64,000 nucleotides of DNA from Pseudalkalibacillus hwajinpoensis. GTDB taxonomy: Bacteria > Bacillota > Bacilli > Bacillales > Guptibacillaceae. Where the stretch lies: contig NZ_JADFCM010000008.1 in assembly GCF_015234585.1 (NCBI RefSeq), positions 124,001 to 188,000 of the forward strand, read 5' to 3'. Position 1 is the first letter of the stretch. Every line of letters starts with the position of its first letter. Below the pieces are notes generated by a model. The model was given only the letters and a program-made list of their open reading frames with translations. It was not told the origin of the DNA and searched no databases. This document shows positions 8,842 to 16,997 of this stretch, in pieces. The translations under genes were made by a program, and so were the position numbers.

Positions 8842-10134
8842 TTACTTACAAGAGTTAAATAGAAAAGAAATACGTTCTTCCGTTCCTTGATCTAGTGTTT
8901 TTACGATGATTTCATTGTTTTCAACTTCCTTATCCCCAACGAGAATCACTTTTTCTATTCCTCTTTTACTTGCGCGTTCGATCGATTTACCAATCCGTTT
9001 CTCACTCATATCCACCTCGATCCGACATCCTAATTTTCTATAAGCAGAGGCGACGATCATGGCTTCGCGTTTAGCATCAATGGGGATAATGACATATTCA
9101 GGCTTTTCATTTGTCACAAGTGAAGTACCATTCTGTTTCAATGCGGTTAAAATTACATCTAGGCCGAATGAAATCCCAACGGTTGAAAAAGGCTCTTCAC
9201 TACCGAGTAAACCTCCGATCGCACTATCGTAGCGACCACCGCTTCCAATGCTGGATGTAATGGATTGGTTACTTAAGAAAATCTCATAAATCGTCCCCGT
9301 ATAAATATCGAGCCCTCTTGCAAGGAAAGGATTGAACTCACATTTTTGAACGAGGTTGAGTCCATCCAGGTAGGAAGTCAGTTCTTTAAGTTCATTTAAC
9401 CCCTCCCGTACAGTTGAATTCGCAGATGCGAACTGTTCAAAATAATAGAGGTCTTGATTAATCCATTCTTTTGCATAGCGCTCAACGCTATTAATGGCTT
9501 CAGAGGAGATATCTTTTTGGAAGAGCTCTTGCTTAACGCCTTCCATCCCGATTTTCTCGAGCTTATCCATCGTGAGAATCACATCATCTAAGCGAGGTGT
9601 AGGAATAGAGATCGACTCTAGCATACCTGCAAGCAGTTTACGGTTGTTATACTGAATCGTCACATCAAGTTCGAGTTGATTGAAAAGATCGAGAGCCATC
9701 TCCATTAATTCTGCTTCAGCCATTTGTGAACTCACGCCGGTTATATCCACATCGCACTGAGTGAATTCTCTAAACCGCCCTGGTTTAACGGGTCCATCTC
9801 GAAACACCTTTCCGATTTCATAACGCTTGAAGGGCATTGGTAAAGCTGGATTCATCGCAACAACTTTGGCGAATGGGATGGTTAAATCGTATCGAAGTGC
9901 GAGATCTCTATCTCCACGATCAGAGAGGGAGTACATTTCTTCTAAAATTTCATCGCCACCTGCATACTTTGAAGCCATCAATTTCCGATCGTTAAGGATC
10001 GGTGTTTCAAGTGGAGAACAGTTGTATTGAATAAATGTGTCTTCTATTGTTCTTCTTACTTTGCGCCGTATGATTTCATCTTCAGGTAAATAATCCATCG
10101 TTCCTTTGACATTCTGATCTTTCAGCTTTTTCAT
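8842..10134 (-). CDS. hisS: Histidyl-tRNA synthetase, second-type (HisS2-like)
   Basis: A 430-residue class II synthetase that charges tRNA-His. Motifs visible: KGTMDYLPEDE at the N-terminus, RYDLTIPFAKVVAMNP, the motif 2 region RYEIGKVFRDGPVKPGRFREFTQCDVD, and the histidine-binding signature ARGLDIYTGTIYE. The catalytic set looks intact, so HisZ (the non-charging paralogue) is unlikely. By memory the sequence is closer to the second HisRS of the Bacillus cereus group than to the standard Bacillus subtilis HisS. The start is ATG 10134 after AAAGGATGAGG; the longer frame to 10197 runs into the upstream terminator. A His-codon leader peptide and a terminator hairpin lie directly upstream. Confidence 0.9.
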   Translation of the reverse strand: MKKLKDQNVKGTMDYLPEDEIIRRKVRRTIEDTFIQYNCSPLETPILNDRKLMASKYAGGDEILEEMYSLSDRGDRDLALRYDLTIPFAKVVAMNPALPMPFKRYEIGKVFRDGPVKPGRFREFTQCDVDITGVSSQMAEAELMEMALDLFNQLELDVTIQYNNRKLLAGMLESISIPTPRLDDVILTMDKLEKIGMEGVKQELFQKDISSEAINSVERYAKEWINQDLYYFEQFASANSTVREGLNELKELTSYLDGLNLVQKCEFNPFLARGLDIYTGTIYEIFLSNQSITSSIGSGGRYDSAIGGLLGSEEPFSTVGISFGLDVILTALKQNGTSLVTNEKPEYVIIPIDAKREAMIVASAYRKLGCRIEVDMSEKRIGKSIERASKRGIEKVILVGDKEVENNEIIVKTLDQGTEERISFLFNSCK

Positions 10135-10160
10135 AGTCCTCATCCTTTCGTTTTTGAATA

Positions 10161-10208
10161 CAAAAAACCGCATGAACTGGAGAAATGTTCTTCTCAATTC
10201 ATACGGTT
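10161..10208 (-). terminator. Attenuator terminator in the hisS leader
   Basis: On the minus strand AACCGTATGAATTGAGAA pairs with TTCTCCAGTTCATGCGGTT (18 bp, one bulged C, two G-U pairs) around a 6-base loop, followed by six T. It lies between the His-rich leader peptide and the hisS ribosome site, so transcription must read through it to reach hisS. Confidence 0.88.
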
Positions 10209-10216
10209 ACGAGTAA

Positions 10217-10261
10217 TAGCCTTCCTATTCGCGATCATTTTGCAATCGGATAGCAAGGCTA
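10217..10261 (-). promoter_or_regulatory. Upstream hairpin in the hisS leader
   Basis: On the minus strand TAGCCTT and AAGGCTA form a perfect 7-bp base, extended inward by CTAT/ATAG and CG/CG with two mismatches. The hairpin starts exactly at the stop codon of the leader peptide, so a ribosome finishing the peptide would cover its base. It may be the pause or anti-antiterminator element; the alternative fold that would disrupt the terminator was not resolved by eye. Confidence 0.6.
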
Positions 10262-10300
10262 GCTGTGATGATGAAGTTGTACGATGAATAATTGTCTCAT
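10259..10300 (-). CDS. His-rich leader peptide of hisS (MRQLFIVQLHHHS)
   Basis: A 13-residue frame with three consecutive histidine codons (CAT CAT CAC) near its end, started by ATG behind TAAGAGGTGAGCGAT, a good ribosome site. It is followed by two RNA hairpins, the second a full Rho-independent terminator, and then by histidyl-tRNA synthetase. This is the classic arrangement of ribosome-mediated attenuation: scarcity of charged tRNA-His would stall the ribosome on the His run and change the folding of the RNA. No T-box sequence is present in this leader. The gene-level reading is inference, but the parts are all visible. Confidence 0.82.
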   Translation of the reverse strand: MRQLFIVQLHHHS

Positions 10301-10414
10301 ATCGCTCACCTCTTATTTCAAAATATGGTAGCACATGAAAACTATTTCAGCAATCTTTCTTTTTTTCTGAAGATTTGATAGGATAATATTTCCTGTAGAA
10401 AGGTGGGGAATTGC

Positions 10415-11338
10415 TTGAGAAGTCTTACGGAAGAGGAAGTCATATCGCATATTCCTGAACTATCGAATGTTACGTTAAGAAAGATTACAAAGGGGTATTC
10501 TTTTGATTTAAAATATGTAACAAAGTGGAATGGAAAGAACGTATTGCTTCGATTATATGAGGTGGATTTACGTGAGCGGGTTCAAGAGAAAGTTGAGAAG
10601 ATGAAGGCTTTTAAGAAGCTAGGAGTCCGCTGTCAGGAAGTTTATGCGTTCGGTGAAGTTCCTGAAGAGAACTTCTGCTATACGATTTTTTCTTTTCTTG
10701 AGGGGGAAGATGGCGAAGCTGCTTTAGCGAACTTAACAATGGAAGAACAGTATGCTGCTGGTTATGAAGCAGGATTAGATCTCGATTATATCCATCAACT
10801 TCGAATCGAAGCATCAATGCCGGAACATATGGCCTTTATTCAAGAAAAATTTGAGAAAGCGGTAGAACGGTATTCTAGACTTGATATACAAATTCCATTT
10901 GGTAGAAAGATCATTGACTATGTAAGGAACAATATCCACCTTATCGGTGAAAGCAGGCTCGTCTTTGCTCATCATGATTTTCATGCAGGGAATTCGATTA
11001 TCTATAAGAATAAATATGCTGGGGTGATTGATTTTAATCGATGCGGTATAAATACCGCCTATTCCGAATTTGATAAGCTAGAATTATTCTCAAGTCGTTT
11101 AAGTATTCCTTTCTCAAAAGGGGTTATTCATGGTTACTTCAAAGGTCATGTTCCTGAAATGTTTTGGAAAATCCGATCGGTTCATATGGCTCAGCTTCTG
11201 ATCTACCATATGAATTGGGCAACAGATTCCTTTCCAGAAGATCTTCCTCAAGCGAAAGAGGCCATTCAGTATGTATGGGAGATGTATGAAGGCTTCGATC
11301 GGACAATTCCGAAGTGGTATGAAGAAAGCCAGGCCTAG
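10415..11338 (+). CDS. Aminoglycoside phosphotransferase-family kinase
   Basis: A protein of about 307 residues with the APH/choline-kinase fold. The catalytic loop is VFAHHDFHAGNSII (HxDxxxxN), followed by the metal-binding GVIDFNRCG. Family members phosphorylate small molecules such as aminoglycosides, homoserine or sugars; the substrate is not known and antibiotic resistance should not be assumed. The start is taken as TTG 10415, about 6 bases after AAAGGTGGGG; the GTG at 10403 lies inside that ribosome site. The stop codon lies in the loop of a terminator shared with the convergent DUF4396 gene. Confidence 0.82.
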   Translation: MRSLTEEEVISHIPELSNVTLRKITKGYSFDLKYVTKWNGKNVLLRLYEVDLRERVQEKVEKMKAFKKLGVRCQEVYAFGEVPEENFCYTIFSFLEGEDGEAALANLTMEEQYAAGYEAGLDLDYIHQLRIEASMPEHMAFIQEKFEKAVERYSRLDIQIPFGRKIIDYVRNNIHLIGESRLVFAHHDFHAGNSIIYKNKYAGVIDFNRCGINTAYSEFDKLELFSSRLSIPFSKGVIHGYFKGHVPEMFWKIRSVHMAQLLIYHMNWATDSFPEDLPQAKEAIQYVWEMYEGFDRTIPKWYEESQA

Positions 11339-11353
11339 GGCCTGACTTTCTTC
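11321..11353. terminator. Terminator overlapping the APH-family stop codon
   Basis: GAAGAAAG-C-CAGGCC, loop TAG, then GGCCTG-A-CTTTCTTC: a 14-bp interrupted stem whose loop is the TAG stop of the upstream gene. It separates convergent genes. Confidence 0.75.
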
Positions 11354-11355
11354 AG

Positions 11356-12018
11356 TTACATCGCTTCTTTTATTCCTTTCTTTACTAACCACCAGTTTGC
11401 AGGATAGCTTGTCGCAAATCCAAGAATCATCGCAATTTGCATCATAAACCAGTAGACAGCTGAGTCGGGTTTTGGTGGCTCGGTAAATAAAACAAAATGA
11501 ACGATGGCCATCCAACCAAACATGCCAACTTCAAAAGCGATCAAAGAAAGCGTGTCGGCTTTCGCAGCTTCTTTAATCGCATCCCACGCACCATTCTCTT
11601 TGTTCATCGGGTAAATGGCATAGAATTGAAATAGAATACCAAACCCATATGCAAGAATGAACTCGACAAGATAATGAGTATAGAGAATGGAACCAAGCAG
11701 AGCAAAACCTGTTAAGGCAACGATCGGCACGCCTACTGCATCACCAAGTGTACAACCGGCAGAGCAGTGACTTGTGGACATAAACACCTTGGCAGACTTT
11801 CCGCGCTTGTCTTCATAATCCAAATTCTTCGCTTTCAAACGTCCCCATTTAAAATAGGCCCAGATAGCGAAAGGTCCAAGAAACCATCCGTTTATCGGCC
11901 AGACCACATTCATGATTTTCATCATTTGAGGATGACGAATGATGTCAATGAGAATGACGATGGAAGAAAGAAGTCCAATTGATAGTGCAAGAATGGATAT
12001 AAGCTGTAAAGTAGTCAA
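11356..12018 (-). CDS. DUF4396 membrane protein with Cys motif
   Basis: A 220-residue protein with about five or six membrane segments and the DUF4396 signature STSHCSAGCTLGDAVG in the middle: two cysteines three residues apart next to a His. Function is unknown. The TTG start lies 6 bases after CGAGGTGA. About 40 bases upstream of the start is a perfect-looking CsoR/CstR-type operator (12055-12074), so expression probably answers to copper or to reactive sulfur species. The cysteine motif would fit metal or sulfur handling; that link is inference. Confidence 0.85.
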   Translation of the reverse strand: MTTLQLISILALSIGLLSSIVILIDIIRHPQMMKIMNVVWPINGWFLGPFAIWAYFKWGRLKAKNLDYEDKRGKSAKVFMSTSHCSAGCTLGDAVGVPIVALTGFALLGSILYTHYLVEFILAYGFGILFQFYAIYPMNKENGAWDAIKEAAKADTLSLIAFEVGMFGWMAIVHFVLFTEPPKPDSAVYWFMMQIAMILGFATSYPANWWLVKKGIKEAM

Positions 12019-12054
12019 ATCATCTCACCTCGAAAATAAGTATGTATATATCCG

Positions 12055-12074
12055 TTACCCTCTGGGGGTATAGG
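12055..12074. promoter_or_regulatory. CsoR/CstR-type operator before DUF4396
   Basis: TTACCCTCTGGGGGTATAGG closely resembles the C-tract/G-tract operators of CsoR-family repressors (TACCC...GGGGGTA). It is about 40 bases upstream of the DUF4396 start. No csoR or cstR gene is in the window. Copper (CsoR), persulfide (CstR) and formaldehyde/nickel relatives use similar sites, so the inducer is not decided. Confidence 0.65.
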
Positions 12075-12111
12075 ATAAACGAATGATTCGGAAGATCCAT
12101 GATTATAAAAA

Positions 12112-12135
12112 GAAACGCCCTCTTTGAAAGAGAGC
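12112..12135 (-). terminator. Terminator of the MDR oxidoreductase gene
   Basis: On the minus strand GCTCTCTTT / AAAGAGGGC form a 9-bp stem with a tiny loop, then GTTTCTTTTT. It lies 13 bases after the stop at 12148. Confidence 0.8.
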
Positions 12136-12147
12136 GAGTTCAATAGG

Positions 12148-13134
12148 TTATTCGTGTTCGATTTCAGCTACAATTTTTCCTGTAACATGACGTTCTGAAA
12201 GCTCAACCAATGCTTGGGGGATTTCTTCAAGCGATATCGTCTTCTTGATCATTGGATCGACATAACCACCTAACAATAGGTTGATCATCTCATCACCCAT
12301 CATGGCAAGATCTGCTTGCTCAGCTGTATTAGATGATTGATAGACACCACCAAGAGCGATTTGATGGAAGGAAAGTGGACGAGCAAAGGAGACGCCCTGC
12401 GCAAAGTCAGGTGCACCTGCAATATAAGCCATTTGTCCGTTAAACGTAAGTGTGTCTAGCGATTTGGTTGCATTATCACTACTTACCGTGTCTAGTACAG
12501 CGTGAACACCAATTCCATTTGTTATTTCAACCGTTTGGTCCACAAAATCCTCTTCTTTATAATCAATGGCATAATCAGCCCCAAGCTTTTTCACAAAATC
12601 ATGATTGTGGCGAGAAGCTGTTGTAATCACTGTTAATCCCATGTATTTGGCCATCTGAATAGCGTAGCCTCCTACGCCGCCAGCGCCAGCGTGGATGAGT
12701 ATGGTTTGACCTCGGTGAATATGAAGTTTGCGGAATAACGCCTGATAGGCTGTATAACCGGCTGTTGGGATCGCAGCCGCATGAACGAATGAGATCGACT
12801 CAGGAAGTTGAGATATGGTATGAGCTTGTGCAATCGCATATTGTGCGAACGTTCCTTTTCTCATCAGGTCACCGTGATAAACGACTCGATCGCCGGCTTT
12901 CCATTCGGTTACCTCATCACCGACTTGTTCAATAATACCAGCACCATCAAGTCCAAGAATGTGCGGGTATTCCCAGTTCGGGTTTCCGTTTGTTGCTGTC
13001 TTATAGTCAACTGGGTTCAAGCCCGCAGCGTGGATTTTTACAAGAACTTCTCCTTTTCCAGGTGAAGGGGTATCGATTTCTTCAACACTCATTGAATCCC
13101 ATTGTCCTTTAGCTTTTAGTAAAAGAGCTTTCAT
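12148..13134 (-). CDS. Zinc-independent quinone oxidoreductase-like MDR protein
   Basis: A 328-residue medium-chain dehydrogenase/reductase. GroES-like N-terminal part (KALLLKAKGQWDSMSVEE, HAAGLNPVDYKTA, HILGLDGAG) is followed by a Rossmann NADPH site (LIHAGAGGVGGYAIQMAK). The zinc-binding cysteines of alcohol dehydrogenases are absent, so it belongs to the quinone oxidoreductase/enoyl reductase branch (YogA-like). It probably reduces an alpha,beta-unsaturated carbonyl or quinone with NADPH. The start is ATG 13134 after AAGGAGGATT; the longer frame to 13233 has no ribosome site. Monocistronic, with its own terminator. Confidence 0.9.
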   Translation of the reverse strand: MKALLLKAKGQWDSMSVEEIDTPSPGKGEVLVKIHAAGLNPVDYKTATNGNPNWEYPHILGLDGAGIIEQVGDEVTEWKAGDRVVYHGDLMRKGTFAQYAIAQAHTISQLPESISFVHAAAIPTAGYTAYQALFRKLHIHRGQTILIHAGAGGVGGYAIQMAKYMGLTVITTASRHNHDFVKKLGADYAIDYKEEDFVDQTVEITNGIGVHAVLDTVSSDNATKSLDTLTFNGQMAYIAGAPDFAQGVSFARPLSFHQIALGGVYQSSNTAEQADLAMMGDEMINLLLGGYVDPMIKKTISLEEIPQALVELSERHVTGKIVAEIEHE

Positions 13135-13333
13135 TATGAAAATCCTCCTTAAAATAAGTTGAGAATATGAATATGTTTCACTTGGGGAACTTTTAGTAAA
13201 CCTTTTCTCCCGTTTTCCCATTATAAAGTTCATGAATTTTTTTGGTAAGTAGGCACTTTTTAGTAACTATTTGAAACAATAAGGCGCCGTGAATCGTAGA
13301 ATAATTAGAGAGTTTAATGGAGGAGGGGACAAA

Positions 13334-13486
13334 TTGACGTTAATCGGTTGGATTTTCTGGGGTTTGATCGCTTCGATTCTAACGATTGGTTTTATCATCC
13401 AAAAAAAATATGGAATGAAAGCACCTGAAGAAACAAATCATCAGCTTTCTAGTTCAGAACACGTTAAAAGTCAGACGAGTCCCTAA
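13334..13486 (+). CDS. Small single-span membrane protein
   Basis: A 50-residue protein started by TTG 13334 behind an excellent GGAGGAGGGG ribosome site. One membrane segment (LIGWIFWGLIASILTIGFII) is followed by a hydrophilic tail. An upstream GTG at 13289 would add 15 polar residues but has no ribosome site. No family recognised. The following Nudix gene starts about 30 bases downstream, so the two may be translated from one message. Confidence 0.65.
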   Translation: MTLIGWIFWGLIASILTIGFIIQKKYGMKAPEETNHQLSSSEHVKSQTSP

Positions 13487-13516
13487 ATACATAATGGAAG
13501 CTAAAGGGTGAGTAGA

Positions 13517-13915
13517 ATGCAGGAATGGTTTGGAGCAGCTGCTGTATGTATCAATGACCAGGGAGATTTACTAATGATTCGTAATGAATCTGACGAATGG
13601 GCGGTTCCTTCTGGTGAGATCGAGAAGGGAGAAACGCCTGAGATGTGCTGTGTTCGTGAAGTGATGGAAGAGACGGGGTATCAAGTAGCCATTGAGAAAC
13701 CTTTGTTCGTTAAAGATCAGGATGTGAATGGAATGAATGTGACGACCTATTATTACGAAGTAAATGTGGTAGGTGGTATGCTTTCTCTTGACGATTCTGA
13801 AGAAGATGTGAAGGAAATTGAATGGAAAACGATTGATGAAGTAGAAGAAATTCCACATGCCTATCCTGAGGACGCAGCATATTTAACGAATTATTTATAC
13901 GAAAAGACTCCTTAA
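13517..13915 (+). CDS. Nudix hydrolase
   Basis: A 132-residue Nudix protein with the box SGEIEKGETPEMC followed by CVREVMEETGYQ, matching GX5EX7REUXEEXGU. Flanking strands AAAVCINDQGDLLMIRN and a EWAVPSGE segment are typical. Substrate unknown; probably a nucleotide derivative. Start choice: ATG 13517 follows AAAGGGTGAG at a good distance; GTG 13508 three codons earlier is a possible alternative with GGAAG upstream. The stop codon lies in a terminator shared with the convergent UspA gene. Confidence 0.9.
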   Translation: MQEWFGAAAVCINDQGDLLMIRNESDEWAVPSGEIEKGETPEMCCVREVMEETGYQVAIEKPLFVKDQDVNGMNVTTYYYEVNVVGGMLSLDDSEEDVKEIEWKTIDEVEEIPHAYPEDAAYLTNYLYEKTP

Positions 13916-13930
13916 GCTAAGGAGTCTTTT
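13902..13930. terminator. Bidirectional terminator, Nudix / UspA
   Basis: AAAAGACTCCTTA, 3-base loop, TAAGGAGTCTTTT: a perfect 13-bp stem with T-runs on both strands between convergent genes. Confidence 0.92.
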
Positions 13931-13944
13931 CTCTGTTTCATTCA

Positions 13945-14361
13945 TTATTTGACTACAAGTACAGGACAGCTTGCCTTTTGGATGACTTGATGACTTACAC
14001 TGCCGATAACCATTTCTTGAAGAACATTAAGTCCTCTTGTGCCCATGACAACAAGATCACTTCTCGTTTCATTTGCATGATCAATAAGAGTGGTGGAAGG
14101 GGATCCATGTAGAATAGTCACGTCATAAGAAACGTTAGCTTCTTCAGCAATTGCTTCTGTGGAGCTTAGTTTCTCTCTTCTCTCCATATCAAGACCGGGG
14201 GAATCGGCATGACGTAATGCATCGTGCTTAGATGTTTCACCATCAATGACATAAACGATTTCAACATGTCCACCTGTTAAGTTGGCTAATTCAAAAGCCT
14301 TTTCAGCTGCTTTTACTGAATCTGTGGATCCATCCGATGCGAGTAAAATCTGTTGATACAT
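13945..14361 (-). CDS. Universal stress protein, UspA family
   Basis: A 138-residue UspA-fold protein. It has QILLASDGSTDS at the N-terminus and the ATP-binding signature VVMGTRGLNVLQEMVIGSVS near the C-terminus (G-2x-G-9x-G-S), ending SCPVLVVK. Nucleotide-binding Usp proteins accumulate during starvation and stress; a specific task cannot be given. The start is ATG 14361 (MYQQ), 10 bases after GGAGG; GTG 14367, two codons upstream, is a possible alternative. Single gene. Confidence 0.93.
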   Translation of the reverse strand: MYQQILLASDGSTDSVKAAEKAFELANLTGGHVEIVYVIDGETSKHDALRHADSPGLDMERREKLSSTEAIAEEANVSYDVTILHGSPSTTLIDHANETRSDLVVMGTRGLNVLQEMVIGSVSHQVIQKASCPVLVVK

Positions 14362-14517
14362 TATCACAAAACCTCCAGAGTAATTGACTTGTTACTAGGT
14401 TCTATAATTCCTTACCCTGTATAGAAGTGTGTCAATCAAACATAAAAGACGAATTGATTGTCAGAGAAAGCGGTCATAAAGGATAATGGTTGAAGATTAA
14501 AAAAGGATGTGGACACG

Positions 14518-14982
14518 GTGAAACGGATGATCACGATGGTGACCATTTTGCTTGTTATGGATCTTGTAACAAAACGATGGATTGACTCGATCTTAAACTT
14601 GAATGAACAAATTGACGTGATCAATGGATTTTTAACTCTTCAGCTTTACTACAATACAAGAGCTACAAGAGGATTGTTAGAAGGATACACAGGTTTATTA
14701 ATTTTTCTACAAGCGAGTATCGTACTGCTCCTTATTTATGGATACATACGTGCCACCCCAAAACGCTTTGCTGTGCAGCTAGCTTTTGGCTTACTTATTA
14801 GTGGTGGACTTGGAAACTTGATTGATCGTATTCAATATGGTTATGTGATTGATTTTATGAAAGTGAGCGAAGGGATTTTTAATCTTGCTGATACGGAGAT
14901 CAGATATGGATTTATCTTAATCCTCGTTCTTTATTTTATGAAAAAATTTACGATTCAAGGGTTTGACGATCAGGAGAAATAG
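14518..14982 (+). CDS. Divergent signal peptidase II (LspA)-like membrane protein
   Basis: About 154 residues with four membrane segments. Both aspartate motifs of lipoprotein signal peptidase are present: GGLGNLIDRIQYGYVIDF and FNLADTEI. The third conserved box, NxGAAFG in LspA, is changed to NTRATRG, so the substrate end of the active site may differ. It could be a second, specialised LspA; the genome would be expected to carry a standard lspA elsewhere. Start uncertain: GTG 14518 is placed after AAAAGGATGTGGACACG, GTG 14509 is too close to that site, and ATG 14524 is possible. A strong terminator follows. Confidence 0.75.
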   Translation: MKRMITMVTILLVMDLVTKRWIDSILNLNEQIDVINGFLTLQLYYNTRATRGLLEGYTGLLIFLQASIVLLLIYGYIRATPKRFAVQLAFGLLISGGLGNLIDRIQYGYVIDFMKVSEGIFNLADTEIRYGFILILVLYFMKKFTIQGFDDQEK

Positions 14983-14990
14983 CCAAATAA

Positions 14991-15023
14991 AAAGCGAGAG
15001 AGGATAATCCTCTCTCGCTTTTG
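14991..15023. terminator. Bidirectional terminator, LspA-like / spx
   Basis: AAAGCGAGAGAGGA, loop TAA, TCCTCTCTCGCTTT: a perfect 14-bp stem followed by T-rich sequence, between convergent genes. Confidence 0.92.
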
Positions 15024-15050
15024 TTTCACTTACTCTAAAGGGACAATTTA

Positions 15051-15446
15051 TTATTTTGCTTCTTGAAGGATTTGCTCAAGTTGAAAAGCTCGAACTTTTC
15101 TAGGGAGAAAGCTTCTAATTTCGTCCTCGTGGAAGCCTACTTGAAGTCGTTTTGTATCAAGTAAAATCGGGCGTTTTAAAATGCCAGGATTTTCTTTAAT
15201 CAAGCTGTATAGTTCCTGAAGTGTAAGCTCATCAACCTCTTTATCAAGCGCATCAAAGGCTTTTGAACGCTTTGAGATGATTTCTTCGGTTCCTTTTTCA
15301 GTCATACGAATTATAGCTTTAATCTCATCTTCGGTGAGCGGCTTTGCGAACATGTTGCGCTGTTCATAAGGAAGGTTATGCTCTTCCAGCCACGCTTTTG
15401 CCTTTCTGCACGAAGTACAGCTTGGTGATGTGTAAAGTGTAATCAT
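15051..15446 (-). CDS. spx: Spx family transcriptional regulator
   Basis: A 131-residue protein, exactly the length of Bacillus subtilis Spx, with the N-terminal redox switch [14 protein letters not shown] (CxxC) and the conserved C-terminal [20 protein letters not shown] and [11 protein letters not shown]. Spx binds the RNA polymerase alpha subunit and, when its cysteines are oxidised, redirects transcription to thiol-stress genes. The start is ATG 15446 behind GGAGGTCAAACAT. Unlike the Bacillus subtilis gene it stands alone; a second Spx copy elsewhere is possible, so this could be the main or a paralogous form. Regulated proteolysis by ClpXP is expected from the family. Confidence 0.93.
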   Translation of the reverse strand: MITLYTSPSCTSCRKAKAWLEEHNLPYEQRNMFAKPLTEDEIKAIIRMTEKGTEEIISKRSKAFDALDKEVDELTLQELYSLIKENPGILKRPILLDTKRLQVGFHEDEIRSFLPRKVRAFQLEQILQEAK

Positions 15447-15706
15447 ATGTTTGACCTCCAAATGGATTTTACATGGTTCATCTCCATGTTAAGTATACTA
15501 AAAAAAGTCGCTGCCTGACTGTAAGCTATGTTACACATTTTCGACGATTATCTATGTGTTAAACTCCTCTTAGTGAAAGTTATTCGATCTAAATAACAGG
15601 AATTTCTTCTAAATGATTAATAATAATAGCCAGCTTTTACTAAGGTATACCCGCTAACGAGAGCAGGCAAACTAGGTAAGAAGTGAAGTTTTATTGGAGG
15701 ATGCTC

Positions 15707-16909
15707 ATGGATGATAAAAAGAAGTGGGATTTGATTTCACTTGCTTCAATTCCACTTGTGATGACGCTAGGGAACTCAATGCTTATTCCAGTCTTGCCTA
15801 TAATTGAAAAGAAGCTCAGCATCACATCCTTTAAGGTTTCGATGATCATTACGGTTTATTCTATTGCAGCCATTTTATTAATTCCAATTGCCGGTTATTT
15901 GTCCGATCGATACGGAAGAAAAAAAGTGATCATCCCGAGTTTGTTTATCGCTGGGATTGGAGGGCTCGTCACAGGATGGGCATCATGGTCTCTAGAAAAT
16001 CCATACGTTATGATTCTTATAGGAAGGGTACTTCAAGGGATCGGATCTTCTGGAGCAGCCCCGGTTGTTCTTCCTCTCGTAGGAGATTTATTCAAAAATG
16101 ATAAAGATGTAAGTGCTGGATTAGGCTTAATTGAAACATCAAATACAGTCGGGAAGGTGCTGAGTCCCATTCTTGGAGCACTTCTGGCATCCTTTCTCTG
16201 GTACTTACCCTTCTTGTCCATACCTGTTTTCTCACTTATTTCAATATTACTTGTCGTATTCCTTGTTAAGTCACCAGAAAAAAAAGAGGAGCCACAAACT
16301 TTTTCCTGTTTTTTGTCATGCTTAAAAAACATTTTTCGAAAAGATGGAAAGTGGCTAACGGCGATTTTTGCAATTGGCGGCGTGATTATGTTTGTTCTGT
16401 TTGGCATTCTATTCTATCTTGCCGGGTTTTTGGAAAATGAATTTCAAATTGTAGGTGTTAAAAAAGGAGGGGTTATTGCTATTCCGCTTGTTGCTCTTTC
16501 TTTAACCTCCTATGTGACGGGAAAACGTATCGGTGAGAATAAGAAAACGATGAAATGGTGCATTTTCATTGGTTTATTTATTCTGGCAGCAGCGACACTA
16601 AGCGTCTCATTTACGGAACGACTCTGGTTGATGTTACTGATCTTATTTGTGGGTGGAGTAGGAATTGGAATGTCTCTTCCTTGTCTTGATGCCCTCATCA
16701 CAGAAGGGGTAAAAAAAGAAGAACGTGGAACAATTACATCTCTTTATAGCTCGACTCGCTTCCTTGGCGTAGCGGCTGGTCCACCAATTTATGCATTACT
16801 CATGAAGCAGTCTCATGAAGTTGTTTTCTATGCTTCAGCAGGTGTAACAGTAATTGCGATCCTTCTTTGCTTTGTTTCCATTAAGCCTGAAACCAATACA
16901 GATGTTTAG
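15707..16909 (+). CDS. MFS drug:H+ antiporter-type efflux transporter
   Basis: A 400-residue major-facilitator protein with 12 predicted membrane segments. The motif A loop GYLSDRYGRKKVI lies between segments 2 and 3, and a motif C-like GLIETSNTVGKVLSPILGALL lies in segment 5, both typical of DHA1 exporters. Substrate unknown. The start is ATG 15707 after TTGGAGGATGCTC. A small membrane protein gene follows 88 bases later on the same strand. No regulator gene is adjacent. Confidence 0.87.
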   Translation: MDDKKKWDLISLASIPLVMTLGNSMLIPVLPIIEKKLSITSFKVSMIITVYSIAAILLIPIAGYLSDRYGRKKVIIPSLFIAGIGGLVTGWASWSLENPYVMILIGRVLQGIGSSGAAPVVLPLVGDLFKNDKDVSAGLGLIETSNTVGKVLSPILGALLASFLWYLPFLSIPVFSLISILLVVFLVKSPEKKEEPQTFSCFLSCLKNIFRKDGKWLTAIFAIGGVIMFVLFGILFYLAGFLENEFQIVGVKKGGVIAIPLVALSLTSYVTGKRIGENKKTMKWCIFIGLFILAAATLSVSFTERLWLMLLILFVGGVGIGMSLPCLDALITEGVKKEERGTITSLYSSTRFLGVAAGPPIYALLMKQSHEVVFYASAGVTVIAILLCFVSIKPETNTDV

Positions 16910-16997
16910 AGTGGTGAAATATAGGGTAAATATATAACCCTCCCACGATAAGCAAAAAATAAGGAATAAATGGAAAAATAGAAAGAGGGAATGAATA

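Noticed and set aside
10135..10197. N-terminal extension of hisS (frame continues to 10197)
   Set aside because: It reads through the attenuator terminator and lacks a ribosome site; ATG 10134 follows AAAGGATGAGG.
10135..10340. T-box leader for hisS
   Set aside because: No AGGGTGGNACCGCG-type sequence was found; the leader fits peptide attenuation instead.
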